64,000 nucleotides of DNA from Gemmatimonadota bacterium (GTDB taxonomy: Bacteria; Gemmatimonadota; Gemmatimonadetes; Gemmatimonadales; Gemmatimonadaceae), in the NCBI GenBank assembly GCA_016712265.1, contig JADJRJ010000028.1:1240001-1304000 (forward strand), read 5' to 3'. Shown here piece after piece: positions 34,801-43,120 of the stretch; the first letter of the stretch is position 1, and the number at the start of each line of letters is the position of its first letter. The notes beneath the pieces are model-generated. The model had not been told where the DNA came from. It saw only the letters and a list, made by a program, of their open reading frames with translations, and made no database searches. The position numbers and the translations under genes are program-made.

Positions 34801-36380
34801 ACCTGCCCGTGGACCTCGCGCTGGCGTCGCGCTCCACGCGCGTACTCGACGACACCCTGCGGGTCTCGGCCATCTCGAACGACCTCGACCTCAAGCTGGT
34901 GGAATCGTTCACTCCGGCGCTTTCGGACGCCCGGGGCCGACTCCAGGCCAACATGTCAGTGGCCGGACGGCGCGGTCGCGAGACCCTCGAAGGGTTCCTT
35001 CGGGTGGACAGCGGCGCCACGGTGGTCAACGACCTGGGCTTGTCCCTGAAGGACATCGCCGTCGACCTACGGGCGGTGCGCGACACGCTACGGTTCGAGC
35101 GCTTTCGCGTGGTGAGTGGCGAGGGGGCGCGCAATGCCCTCACCCTGGGCGGGTTCATCGCGATCAATCGGTGGGATGATCCCTCGTTCGATCTCTCGCT
35201 CAACGCAACGGAATTTCACGCGATCAACCGACGCCGGACCGGTGACCTCACGGTCAGCGCCGGGCTCCGGTTCTCGGGGCGCGAAAGCGCCTCGCAGCTC
35301 ACCGGATCGATCACCGTGAATCGCGGGTATGTGGCGATCCCGGTGTTGTCGACCAAGGAAGTTGTCTCCCTCAATGATGCGTCCTTTGCGTCGATCATCG
35401 ACACGACGCTGGAGGCGAATCGTCGCATCCTGCCACGATTGCCCCGCCTCCTGCAGGGGATCGAAGCGCGCCAGGTGAGTGTCGCGATGGGGCCGGACGT
35501 CTGGCTGCGCAGCGCGGAAGCGAATATCAAGCTGGGCGGATCGGTGAACGTGATCCGCGCGGCGGGGCTGGCGACCAGCGGGACGCCGCAACTCGCCGTG
35601 GACGGCGCCCTGCGCACGGAGCGCGGGACCTTCAACGTGCGATTTGGCGACCTGCTGCAGCGCAACTTCATCGTCGAGGGCGGGGAGATCCGCTTCTTTG
35701 GGGATCCCGACTTCAACCCCACCCTGAACATCAACACGCTCTACACGGTGCGGCAGCGCAGCACCTTGTACAGCGATCGCAGCATCCGCATTCGCGCGAA
35801 GCTCGCGGGCACGCTCATCCAGCCACGCCTGGACTTCGAGAGCGCGGACTCGCTACAGGTCTCGCCGTCTGACCTGATCTCATACCTCATCAGCGGACGC
35901 CCAACGTCGGAGATCGGCGGCCTGGACGCGTACTACGTGCGCGATTTGCTGTTCACGAATCTGGGAGCGGCGCTGTCGGCGCGTTTCTCAGGCCAGTACT
36001 TCGACTACGTACAGCTCCAGTCGCTGGCGGGCCGCGACGCGACAGCGACGAGCAACAACAACCTCATCGCCGACCTCGGCATCGCCGGGCTCGCGGGCAC
36101 CACCGTGGGCGCCGGCAAACAGCTGACAGACCGCATCTTTGTCAGTCTCACCACCGGGCTCTGTCCGCTGCAGACTTTCGTGAGCCAGGCCTCGAACAAC
36201 ACGAACCTCGCGGACCTCGTCGGCGGCTCCCTCGAGATCGCCATTCGCAGCGGGCTCGGCATTTCCGTGAGCCGGGAACCGCCGCTGGCGGCCGTCCTGT
36301 GCACCCAGCAAACCAACGGTTTTGCGGCGAATCGCGGCTCCCAGCTCTCCATTGACCTCTTCCGGTCGTGGCGATGGTAG
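31830..36380 (+). CDS. tamB: TamB-type translocation/assembly module protein
   Basis: 1516 residues. One N-terminal membrane anchor (VVWLSAGLLFLLGGGALG) followed by a very long repeat of short beta-strands, the AsmA/TamB-like groove, and the conserved C-terminal DUF490 domain (about 1250-1516: RGTFNVRFGDLLQRNFIVEGG, RAKLAGTLIQPRLDFES, SPSDLISYLISGRP). Such proteins bridge inner and outer membranes and move phospholipids or help insert outer-membrane proteins together with TamA. Starts two bases after the tamA stop. The open frame extends upstream but that part is out-of-frame tamA. Confidence 0.92.
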   Translation: MSLRRNVVWLSAGLLFLLGGGALGSVVMATRTAWGREKVRGYVESFLNTKVKGGKWHLGRISGSLFTDITIDTFDLREPNDSLFIATGPLTVRFSPRDLWDRRILIQSVTIQRPVVHIRQDSLKIWNYRKVFPSGPPGPPRTTRTLGDFIAVYNAEVQGGEFHLTQPWRAADSLRGARLDSAVAYALGRPDKMIRRVGSHFVQTRSWREGRAVIPWARIADPDTAGRFFDVARLDAAGFDPPIDVRNAAGTVRIVKDSLWADFSRFELPRSRGAAEGKVVWGSDLPTRYDLRIRGDSVSMSDVAWIYPTLPTTGGGKMNLQIRNERDLRVIDYALSDMDVRTVGSRLRGNMTFGVGGEVLIVKDVAMRAEPIDWELIEDLTGEPLPYPWKGQITATLQASGGPVNAWRLEQGEFSMVDANVPGATARGRARGEIDMLFPAFTRFHGLQVELDHFDLATIQFLNPLFPRLDGTIHGTASLDSVWTDVRFRNADITHRFLDEPASRFTGSGRVTLGETFLTYDLAMAAEPLELNTIAKAWPELLLEYRGTLRGPVRLQGTAEDLAVATSMTGGPGAFTWDGRVDIDSVGGYGYHGTLQFANGNLRALYDTAAYPVTALNGTAVVDIVGDSLLNFRGPVAVDLERSWIDSTRVYDGARMRLRFLDGLVKVDSLWAETAAGTMVGRGGIGLRPEHTDSLVLDVRGDSLGALRPYLLRVAPDSAARAAIEADSLLGVIDGRLTLSGSIDTLAVRGTLDARDLQAYASAAGRARVQFDLAEVTSDRMRGRASITGDSLSAGTVRFANASLDLDVQRADSAGVHVMAASTTGQTVDARGTWRAMGDTTSLALNDARLGFEDHDWRLARAGAIRVWPDAFAVDSIIMRGSRGGRVLVHGVASGTQAVEMLAQGDSLALEDLAALAQAKVPIAGALSFEARFTGARDNPDLALTGRLTSTKVGQVTLSETAISGRGSNRRFVGGLTILKGDTAVLNIAANLPVDLALASRSTRVLDDTLRVSAISNDLDLKLVESFTPALSDARGRLQANMSVAGRRGRETLEGFLRVDSGATVVNDLGLSLKDIAVDLRAVRDTLRFERFRVVSGEGARNALTLGGFIAINRWDDPSFDLSLNATEFHAINRRRTGDLTVSAGLRFSGRESASQLTGSITVNRGYVAIPVLSTKEVVSLNDASFASIIDTTLEANRRILPRLPRLLQGIEARQVSVAMGPDVWLRSAEANIKLGGSVNVIRAAGLATSGTPQLAVDGALRTERGTFNVRFGDLLQRNFIVEGGEIRFFGDPDFNPTLNINTLYTVRQRSTLYSDRSIRIRAKLAGTLIQPRLDFESADSLQVSPSDLISYLISGRPTSEIGGLDAYYVRDLLFTNLGAALSARFSGQYFDYVQLQSLAGRDATATSNNNLIADLGIAGLAGTTVGAGKQLTDRIFVSLTTGLCPLQTFVSQASNNTNLADLVGGSLEIAIRSGLGISVSREPPLAAVLCTQQTNGFAANRGSQLSIDLFRSWRW

Positions 36381-36417
36381 GCGAGCGTCAGGACATGCCG
36401 GCGATGCGCAGGGATCC

Positions 36418-37878
36418 ATGACGACCCCTACCCGATCGATTACCCCAGCCCGCGGGCTGGACGAGGCGACACTTGCCGCGCTGGCGGGTCTCGAACCGGC
36501 GCATGCGGACCGGCTCCGGGCCCTCGTGCGCACCGGTGATCGCAGGGGGGCGGCGCTCGCCGGAGTGCAACAGCTGGTAATGGCCCTCGCCCGCGCGACC
36601 GATGAAGAGGTGATCCTCGACGAGGTCGCTCGCGGGGCGCAGCGGATCCTCGGCGTGCGCGGCGTCCTCGTCCTGGACTTCGACGAACCTGATCGGCGCG
36701 TAACGGTGCGGCGACGCCTCGGCGACGACGCGATCGGCTTCGAGCTGCCGGCTGGCGACGGTGGGGACGCCCTCACGGAAACCTGGCGCACCGGGACGCC
36801 GCTCCTGCTGCGTCGCGAAAGCCCGCCCGAGGCGGTGCTGCTCGACGCGACCTGGCAACGGGATCCTCCTCTCGAGGGGATGCTCCTGTTGCCCATGGTG
36901 CACGGGCGAAAGCTCTTCGGCGCCCTCGTCGGGTGGAGTGATGAGGCGGGGATCCTCGACGAGGAAGCGCGCGAGATCGGGACGACCCTCGCTGTGGTGG
37001 CGGGCACCGCGATCAACAACGCGCGCCTGCACATGGAGAGTGAACGCGAGCGCCGGCAGAGTGATGCCATGGCCGAGGTTGCGCGCGCGGTGGGTGAGTC
37101 CCTTAAGGTGACCGAGGTGCAACGACTGATCCTGCGGCACGCGATGGCGTTGCTGCGGGCGGCGGGGGCGTGTACCGCGCTTCGGGATGGCGATTACCTC
37201 TACGTGCAGAGTGCAGCCGGCATCGCGGATGTCTTTACCGGGGTGGTGGTGCCCGTGCAGGGGAGCCTCATGGGGCAGGTGGTCCTGTCGGGTGCGACGG
37301 CGATCAGCAACGACGTGACCGCGGATCCGGGGGCGTATCACCGCAATCTGCAGCTCGTCGATGTCCGCCGGGCCGTGATCGCGCCACTTCGGACGGCCCG
37401 AGGCATCATCGGGGTGCTGGCCCTGTTCAATCGCGACGAGGCCTTCCACGAGGGGGATGCGCGCATCCTGCAGCGACTCGCGGACCAGGTGGCGGTGGCG
37501 ATCGTCAACGCGCGGCTGTTCGCCGAGATCCAGGAGGCGACGCGCGAGTGGTCGTCGATCTTCGATGCCATCGGGGTGGGGATGGTGGTGGTCAACGAGG
37601 AGGGACGCGTGCTGCGCTGCAACGTGCGCGCGCGACAACTGACGGGTGACGAGACCACGTTCGGGTTGATCGGGCGGTCCTTCTACGCTGCGGTCCTGGG
37701 GCTCCCGCATGCACCGGCCAACGATCCGTTGCGTGCGGCCATCGAGGAAGGTGCGCGCGGGCGCGCCCGCTGCCGCCACGCCAGCGGCGAACTCGAGGTC
37801 GACATCATCGCGATGCCCCACCCGGACGGTGGGGCGGTCGTCACGTTCGATCCGGTGGAGTCGCCGACCCATGGGTGA
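36418..37878 (+). CDS. GAF-GAF-PAS sensor protein without kinase domain
   Basis: 486 residues. Two GAF domains (about 45-205 with LMALARATDEEVILDEV and MVHGRKLFGALVG; about 225-375 with VGESLKVTEVQRLILRHA and IAPLRTARGIIGVLALFNRDEAFHEGD), then a PAS domain (about 385-480: WSSIFDAIGVGMVVVNEEGRVLRCN). It ends immediately after PAS, with no HisKA, GGDEF or other output. Its stop overlaps the start of the NtrC-like regulator by eight bases, so both are made together and it presumably signals through that protein. AGGGA precedes the ATG by a few bases. Confidence 0.82.
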   Translation: MTTPTRSITPARGLDEATLAALAGLEPAHADRLRALVRTGDRRGAALAGVQQLVMALARATDEEVILDEVARGAQRILGVRGVLVLDFDEPDRRVTVRRRLGDDAIGFELPAGDGGDALTETWRTGTPLLLRRESPPEAVLLDATWQRDPPLEGMLLLPMVHGRKLFGALVGWSDEAGILDEEAREIGTTLAVVAGTAINNARLHMESERERRQSDAMAEVARAVGESLKVTEVQRLILRHAMALLRAAGACTALRDGDYLYVQSAAGIADVFTGVVVPVQGSLMGQVVLSGATAISNDVTADPGAYHRNLQLVDVRRAVIAPLRTARGIIGVLALFNRDEAFHEGDARILQRLADQVAVAIVNARLFAEIQEATREWSSIFDAIGVGMVVVNEEGRVLRCNVRARQLTGDETTFGLIGRSFYAAVLGLPHAPANDPLRAAIEEGARGRARCRHASGELEVDIIAMPHPDGGAVVTFDPVESPTHG

Positions 37879-39223
37879 CCTGCTGATCGTTGACGACGAG
37901 GAAATCCTCGCGCAGTCGTACGCGCGATGGTTCACGCGTGGGGGGCACGCGGTCCGGGTTGCCCACACCGGTGGCGAGGCGTTGCGGGCGTTCAGGGAAC
38001 GGCGACCGGACGCCATCCTCCTCGACGTGAACCTGCCGGACATGTCCGGATTCGACGTGTTCGACGCGATACGCCCGGAGGACCCGGTCGTGGTCATGAT
38101 CTCGGGGCATGCCGAGGTGCCCATGGCCGTGCAGGCCGTGCAGGGCGGGGCGGAGACCTTCCTGACCAAGCCAGTGGACCTCGCGCAATTGGGCGTGGTC
38201 GTGGACCGGGCCCTCGAGCGCGGACGGTCGCGTGAGCTGGCGCGCCGGGCCAACGCCCGCCGGGCGGCGTCGGGGCGCGTCGCGTTAGGTACCTCCCCGG
38301 CCATGGTCGACCTGGCGACCCAGGTGGAGCTGCTGGCCGCGGTGGAACGCACGCCGGTCCTCCTGGTCGGCGAGCCGGGCACAGGCAAGGGGCGTTTAGC
38401 AGGATGGATTCACGCGACCAGCACGCGCCGCGACGGCCCGTGGGTGGAGGCGTCGTGTACGCGGGCCCAGGCCGGGCCGCTGGAGGCGGAGTTGTTCGGT
38501 CGCGAGGGCGATGCCGGGCGGGCCGGTGTGGTGGAGGTGGCGAGCGGCGGGTCGCTCTTCCTTGACGAAGTCGGGGACCTGCCGTTGGCCCTCCAGCCAC
38601 GCCTGCTATCCCTCCTCGAGGGCAACGCCATTCGACGGGTGGGGGGAACACGTGAGATCCCGGTGGATGTGCGCCTTATTGCCACGACGACCCATGACCT
38701 CGTGACGGAGGTGAACACCGGCCGCTTCCGGGAGGACCTCTACTACCGCGTAGCCGTCATGCCGTTGCGGCTGCCTCCGCTGCGCGATCGGTCGCGTGAC
38801 GATCTGGTGGTGCTGGTGGACGGGGTCATTGCCGAGCTGACGCCGGCCCTTCCGCACGCGCCGCGCGACGTGGACCCAGCTGCCATGGACCGGTTGGTCT
38901 CGCACACCTGGCCAGGTAACCTCCGCGAACTCCGCAACGTCCTCGAACGCGCCATGCTGGTGAGCCGCGGGGCCGATGCCATCGCCGCGGACGCACTCCC
39001 TGCGGACCTCGCGCGCGGCGATGGAGCTGCGGACCCCGCTGCGCCGCGTCCGCTCGAGGAGATCGAACGCGAGCATATTGCCCGGGCCCTGCGTTACCAC
39101 GCAGACAACCGCTCGCATACCGCCCTGGCGTTGGGGATCTCTCGCGCCACGCTCATCAAGAAGATCCGGCACTACGGGCTTGGTGCGCGGAACGCACCGC
39201 CGTCACGAGGGAGGAACACATGA
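37871..39223 (+). CDS. NtrC-like response regulator lacking the GAFTGA loop
   Basis: 450 residues: receiver (D52 in LLDVNLPDMSG, K100 in TKPVD), AAA+ domain (Walker A G167-EPGTGKG, Walker B LFLDEVGDL near 229, R-finger region GRFREDLYYR) and a C-terminal Fis-type HTH (HTALALGISRATLIKKIRHYG). At the sigma-54 contact loop, where ELFG is normally followed by an H-x-x-GAFTGA stretch, the sequence is ELFGREGDAGRAG, so GAFTGA is absent. Such regulators (for example TyrR and HupR types) cannot open sigma-54 promoters in the usual way. Coupled to the GAF-GAF-PAS sensor upstream and the zinc protein downstream. Confidence 0.87.
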   Translation: MGDLLIVDDEEILAQSYARWFTRGGHAVRVAHTGGEALRAFRERRPDAILLDVNLPDMSGFDVFDAIRPEDPVVVMISGHAEVPMAVQAVQGGAETFLTKPVDLAQLGVVVDRALERGRSRELARRANARRAASGRVALGTSPAMVDLATQVELLAAVERTPVLLVGEPGTGKGRLAGWIHATSTRRDGPWVEASCTRAQAGPLEAELFGREGDAGRAGVVEVASGGSLFLDEVGDLPLALQPRLLSLLEGNAIRRVGGTREIPVDVRLIATTTHDLVTEVNTGRFREDLYYRVAVMPLRLPPLRDRSRDDLVVLVDGVIAELTPALPHAPRDVDPAAMDRLVSHTWPGNLRELRNVLERAMLVSRGADAIAADALPADLARGDGAADPAAPRPLEEIEREHIARALRYHADNRSHTALALGISRATLIKKIRHYGLGARNAPPSRGRNT

Positions 39224-39402
39224 CCGAACTCAAGGAACACGATGCGATGGTGTGCCGCGCGTGCGGCAACGAGGAGCGCGCGTCGGAGGGATATCCCTGC
39301 ACCGGGTGCGGCACCTTCATCTGCGTGATCTGCAACATGAAGGGAATCACCATGTGCAAGACCTGCAGCGCGGCTTCCCCAATTGCCGGGCAGCCCTCGT
39401 GA
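39220..39402 (+). CDS. 60-residue protein with four CxxC motifs (zinc ribbon pair)
   Basis: Cys at 12/15, 27/30, 35/38 and 46/49 form four CxxC knuckles, enough for two Zn(II) sites in a treble-clef or RING/B-box-like mini-domain. No DNA-binding helix is evident. Its ATGA start overlaps the NtrC-like gene and its stop overlaps the peptidase start, so it is embedded in the operon. Plausible roles: a zinc-bound protein adaptor for the regulator or peptidase; this is inference. Confidence 0.78.
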   Translation: MTELKEHDAMVCRACGNEERASEGYPCTGCGTFICVICNMKGITMCKTCSAASPIAGQPS

Positions 39403-40397
39403 AGAGCCTGTTCCAACCTGCGGGCGTCGACTTTGCTCCTTTAGGCATCGTCATCGGCCACGCGACCGACCCCTCGGGGGTGACGGGGGCCACGGTGATT
39501 CGGCGCGCGGCCGGGGCGATGCGCTGCGGCGGGGTGCAGCTCGGCCGCGCCACCGCGTCGCGGGAGTTCGCCATCGCCGATCCGCAGCACTCCACGGATC
39601 GGGTGGATGCGATCCTCCTCACCGGGGGATCGGCCTATGGCCTCGATGCGGCGGCCGGCGTGATGCGCTGGATGGAGGAACACCAGCGCGGGTTCCCGAT
39701 CGCCGGTGGCGTGGTCCCCATCGTGCCTGCCGCCGCCATCTTCGACCTTGGCATGATGGGTCCGTTCAGCACGCGACCGACGCCCGACGTAGCCTACGCG
39801 GCGTGTGCAGCTGGTGTCACGACGCCGGCCGAGGGGAGCGTGGGCGCCGGGACGCGGGCGAGCGTTGGCAAGGTCGCTGGCGCGGCACGCGCCATGAAGG
39901 GCGGCTTTGGTGCCTGGGTGGTGCGCAGCGGGGACATCGTCGTGGGGGCTGCGGTCGTCACCAACGCGGTGGGCGACGTTCGCGACGCGAGTGGCCGCAT
40001 CATCGCCGGGGCACGAGGCGATGGTGGCCGCTTCCTGGACGCTACCACCGTCCTGACGTCAGGTGGGCCGCGTCGTGGCGACGATGCGCCAGCGGGAATG
40101 AACACGACGATCGGTGCCGTCATGACCAATGTCCTCCTGTCCCGCGCCGACCTGCAGCAATTGGCCCGCGCCGCGACCGCCGCCTGGTTCAAGCGCATCA
40201 CACCGTGTGCCACGCAATTCGACGGGGATACGCTCTTCGCGCTCGGCCCCATGGAGGGAATCACGGCGTCACTCGTGGCCGTCGAGGTGCTCGCCGTCCA
40301 GGCCATGGAGATGGCCGTCGAGCGCAGCGTGCGGTTTGCCCGCGGGCGTGACGGCGTTCCCGGTCTGGCTGATCCCGCCGTGTCGCGCGAGAAGTAG
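39399..40397 (+). CDS. P1/DmpA family (S58) aminopeptidase
   Basis: 332 residues. DmpA-type autoprocessing N-terminal nucleophile fold: GIVIGHATD, the LLTGGSAYGLDAAAGVMRWMEE block, PIVPAAAIFDLGMMG, SVGAGTRASVGKV, and the processing site region GMNTTIGAVMTN where the chain is expected to be cut before Thr to free the nucleophile. Members hydrolyse D- or beta-amino-acid N-termini or amides; some are NylC-like amidases. GTG start at 39399 overlaps the previous stop (GTGA). No signal peptide, so cytoplasmic. Last gene of the 28.6-40.4 kb run. Confidence 0.87.
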   Translation: MKSLFQPAGVDFAPLGIVIGHATDPSGVTGATVIRRAAGAMRCGGVQLGRATASREFAIADPQHSTDRVDAILLTGGSAYGLDAAAGVMRWMEEHQRGFPIAGGVVPIVPAAAIFDLGMMGPFSTRPTPDVAYAACAAGVTTPAEGSVGAGTRASVGKVAGAARAMKGGFGAWVVRSGDIVVGAAVVTNAVGDVRDASGRIIAGARGDGGRFLDATTVLTSGGPRRGDDAPAGMNTTIGAVMTNVLLSRADLQQLARAATAAWFKRITPCATQFDGDTLFALGPMEGITASLVAVEVLAVQAMEMAVERSVRFARGRDGVPGLADPAVSREK

Positions 40398-40399
40398 CG

Positions 40400-40834
40400 C
40401 TAGGAGACCATCCCCCCTGCGGTCGGGGGGGCCACAAAGGCCGGTGGGGTGGTGCGAACGTGGAGCGGGATCTCGCCGCGCTGCTGCCCGTTCACGAACA
40501 CCCGCATCGCGTAGGCACCGGCCAGGTCGAGTGGAAGGTCGATGGACGCCAGGAGGGGGATGTCGATCTCACTGACTCCCGGTGGGGCCGGCGTCAACTC
40601 CACCTGCCCATCCGAGGCCCACAGCTCGACCCCGCCCGGGTTGATCCAGCGTAGCGAGACCTGGTGCGTACCTGCGTCCTGGGGGGTCCCCTTGAAGCGG
40701 ACGATCAGGTGCGCGCGAGGATGGACAGCCGGTAACCCACCGACCTGCACCGCGTCAAAGACGCCGAGGATGTTCAGCTTCCCTTCCTGGGAGATGTTCG
40801 CGCCGTCGGCGAACATGGCAAATGAGACGACCAT
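40400..40834 (-). CDS. DUF6941-like small beta-sandwich protein
   Basis: 144 residues. Opens with VSFAMFADGANISQEGKLNILGVFD and continues as about eight short strands, ending in a Pro-rich tail. It resembles a family I recall as DUF6941, frequent in high-GC bacteria and of unknown function; that name is from memory. No signal peptide or motifs. A TATCTT box six bases before the ATG suggests a leaderless mRNA. Divergent from the EamA transporter across 57 bases, and two bases from the convergent peptidase stop. Confidence 0.75.
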   Translation of the reverse strand: MVVSFAMFADGANISQEGKLNILGVFDAVQVGGLPAVHPRAHLIVRFKGTPQDAGTHQVSLRWINPGGVELWASDGQVELTPAPPGVSEIDIPLLASIDLPLDLAGAYAMRVFVNGQQRGEIPLHVRTTPPAFVAPPTAGGMVS

Positions 40835-40840
40835 GGGCGC

Positions 40841-40846
40841 AAGATA
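40841..40846 (-). promoter_or_regulatory. TATCTT box, leaderless promoter of the DUF6941-like gene
   Basis: Minus-strand TATCTT ends 6 nt before the ATG at 40834; no Shine-Dalgarno. Confidence 0.5.
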
Positions 40847-40879
40847 GTCGTGTGGGTGCAGTCCGGCGCGGGCGCCGTC

Positions 40880-40885
40880 TACCTT
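40880..40885 (+). promoter_or_regulatory. TACCTT box, leaderless promoter of the EamA gene
   Basis: TACCTT ends 6 nt before the ATG at 40892; the intervening TCGCCC cannot serve as a Shine-Dalgarno. Confidence 0.5.
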
Positions 40886-40891
40886 TCGCCC

Positions 40892-41839
40892 ATGTCAGTC
40901 CGGACGGAAACGGCAGGTCAGGTGCTGGTGGCACCGGGGCGGGGAGACGAGGTGCGTTGGCACACGGACGTCCTTCTCCTCCTCATGGCCCTCATGTGGG
41001 GCCTGAATTTCAGCGTCCTCAAGTTCACCTCGGCGTTCATGGGCGGGCTCGCCATCAACGCCATCCGCATTCCCCTGGCGGCCTTCGCGCAGCTCGGGAT
41101 CGCGGCGGGCCGCGACATGACCCGCCCGGACCCGCGAGAGGCCAGGGCGCTGGTGCTGCTGGGCATGCTCGGCAACGGCGTCTACCAGGTCTTTTTCATC
41201 CTGGGGCTCATGCGATCCAGCGTGGCGACGGCGGCCCTCCTGATCGCCGCGAGCCCGGCATTCGTCGCCATCGTCGGACGCCTCGAGAAGTCGGAGTTCC
41301 TCAACGGCCGTCAATGGCTCGGCGTGGCGCTGCAGATTGTTGGGTGTGGCACCGTCGCGTTAGGCGCCGTGCGCAACCGGGCGGTGGGAAGTGACAGCAT
41401 CCTCGGCGTCGTCTTCCTCTGGTCGGCGGCGTTGTCCTGGGCGTTGTATGCCACGCGGGTCAAGCAGTACTCGCACCACGTGGAGCCGTGGTATCTCGGC
41501 GGGTACACGATGTTGGGCGGGGCGATCGTCGCCGTGGCGGTGGGGATTCCCGCGTTGATGCTCGTCGACTGGGGGGCGTTGCCGGTGATCGCCTGGGGGG
41601 CGCTGGGTTACTCCTCGTTGATCGCGATGGTGGTCGCCTACCTCTTTTACTATCGGGGCCTGCGCGTCCTCGGCCCGACCCGCACGTCGATGTACTCGAA
41701 CCTGCAGCCTATCGTGGCCATTGCCGTCGCCTGGGCGTTCCTGCGGGAGCGGCCGACGGCAGCCCAGTTGATGGGCGCCACGCTGATCGTCGGCGGACTC
41801 CTGCTCGCCCGATCCGACGCCGAACCTGCCGAAGCCTGA
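40892..41839 (+). CDS. EamA/DMT family transporter
   Basis: 315 residues with about ten transmembrane helices in two EamA repeats. Repeat 1 opens with LLLMALMWGLNFSVLKFTS, and repeat 2 ends with LRVLGPTRTSMYSNLQPIVAIAVAWAFLRERPTAAQ, the typical DMT closing segment. Such proteins export amino acids, nucleobases or other metabolites; no substrate can be inferred. The ATG follows a TACCTT box. The stop overlaps the HAD start (TGATG), opening a five-gene coupled run to acpS. Confidence 0.88.
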   Translation: MSVRTETAGQVLVAPGRGDEVRWHTDVLLLLMALMWGLNFSVLKFTSAFMGGLAINAIRIPLAAFAQLGIAAGRDMTRPDPREARALVLLGMLGNGVYQVFFILGLMRSSVATAALLIAASPAFVAIVGRLEKSEFLNGRQWLGVALQIVGCGTVALGAVRNRAVGSDSILGVVFLWSAALSWALYATRVKQYSHHVEPWYLGGYTMLGGAIVAVAVGIPALMLVDWGALPVIAWGALGYSSLIAMVVAYLFYYRGLRVLGPTRTSMYSNLQPIVAIAVAWAFLRERPTAAQLMGATLIVGGLLLARSDAEPAEA

Positions 41840-42531
41840 TGAAACTCATCCTGTTTGATATCGACGGCACCTTGCTGTGGACCTCCGGCGCTGGGCGCCG
41901 CGCGATGGAGGCCGCGCTGGTCACGCATTTTGGCCACGCAGGGGCCCCGGGGTACCGATACGATGGCAAGACCGACATCCAGATTGTGCGCGAGTCGATG
42001 CGGGAGGCCGGGGTCGAGGATGCCACCATTAGTGCGCGAATGAACGATGTACTCGCGATGTACCTCGAGCGACTGGGCGTGGAGATCGAGGCTCCGCATA
42101 CCACCATGCACCGATATGATGGGGTGATGGAGTTGCTCGACGCCCTCGAGGCGCGCGCGGATCGCGTCACGGGGCTCCTCACCGGCAACATTGTGGAAGG
42201 GGCCAACCGGAAGTTGCGGGCGGTCGGGGTTGCGCCTGAACGCTTCCGCCTCGGCGCGTTTGGCTCCGACCACGAGCACCGTCACGAACTGCCCGCGATT
42301 GCCGTGCGCCGCGCACACGAGACACTGGGACTCGCCTTTGAGGGATCCCGCGTCGTCATTATCGGCGACACGCCCGCGGACATTCACTGTGGACGCGGCA
42401 TCGGGGCTCGGGCGATTGGCGTCGCCACCGGACACTACACCGTGGAAGATCTGGCGGCGCACGACCCGGCGGCCGTCTTGCCCTCGCTTGGAGATACGGC
42501 CGCGGTCCTGCGCGCCATCGACAATGCGTGA
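41839..42531 (+). CDS. HAD family hydrolase (phosphoglycolate phosphatase-like)
   Basis: 230 residues with all HAD motifs: I, LFDIDGTLL (nucleophile and acid Asp); II, LLTGN; III, Lys in NRKLRAVG; IV, IIGDTPADI. A helical cap lies at about 20-95. A phosphatase for a small sugar phosphate or phosphoglycolate is likely. Given that the HAD protein in the glycolate operon has an altered active site, this gene is the better candidate for 2-phosphoglycolate phosphatase (inference). One base overlaps the transporter stop, eight bases overlap the CYTH gene. Confidence 0.88.
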   Translation: MKLILFDIDGTLLWTSGAGRRAMEAALVTHFGHAGAPGYRYDGKTDIQIVRESMREAGVEDATISARMNDVLAMYLERLGVEIEAPHTTMHRYDGVMELLDALEARADRVTGLLTGNIVEGANRKLRAVGVAPERFRLGAFGSDHEHRHELPAIAVRRAHETLGLAFEGSRVVIIGDTPADIHCGRGIGARAIGVATGHYTVEDLAAHDPAAVLPSLGDTAAVLRAIDNA

Positions 42532-43120
42532 GATTGAGCTGAAGGGAGTCGTGCCAGACGCCGACGCGGTGCAACGCGCGCTGGTGGCCGCCGGGGCCAG
42601 GTGCACCTTCACGGGGGGCCTCGTCGACTGGCGATACGATCTTCCGGATCGCCGTCTTCGCACGCGCGATGAGGTCCTGCGCCTCCGCGTGACTCGTCCC
42701 ACCAATGGGGCCGAATGCGCTCGACTCGACTTCAAGGGGCCGACCTCATATCCGGGTGGTTTCAAGGTGCGGGAGGAGATCGGCACGGACGTGCAGGACG
42801 CGAAGACGTTGCATGCGATCCTGGTCGGGCTGGGGTACGTGGTCTCGCGGGAGATCGAGCGGGAGGTGGAGGTCTATGAATGGGACGGCGTGGTCGTGCG
42901 CCTCGAGCGGTATCCGCGCATGGACCTGCTCGCCGAGGTTGAGGGCGATCCCGATGGCATCGAACGGGCGATCCTGTGCATGGGGCTCGACCGCGCGTCG
43001 TTCACCGTGGAGCGGCTCTCGGACTTCGCGCGACGCTTTGAGGTCCGAACCGGACAGCGCGCCGCACTTTCCGCTCGCGAGTTGGCGGGCGACTACCGGT
43101 TCCGGTTGGATGACGCCTGA
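42524..43120 (+). CDS. CYTH domain protein (class IV adenylate cyclase/triphosphatase)
   Basis: 198 residues. The CYTH signature E3-I-E5-L-K7 at the extreme N-terminus is intact, followed by alternating charged strands (LRLRVTRP, ARLDFKGP, KVREEIGTDV, VVRLERYPRMDLLAEVEG) that line a triphosphate tunnel. The family includes CyaB adenylate cyclases, thiamine triphosphatases and inorganic triphosphatases; the reaction cannot be assigned. Overlaps both neighbours. Confidence 0.85.
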   Translation: MREIELKGVVPDADAVQRALVAAGARCTFTGGLVDWRYDLPDRRLRTRDEVLRLRVTRPTNGAECARLDFKGPTSYPGGFKVREEIGTDVQDAKTLHAILVGLGYVVSREIEREVEVYEWDGVVVRLERYPRMDLLAEVEGDPDGIERAILCMGLDRASFTVERLSDFARRFEVRTGQRAALSARELAGDYRFRLDDA

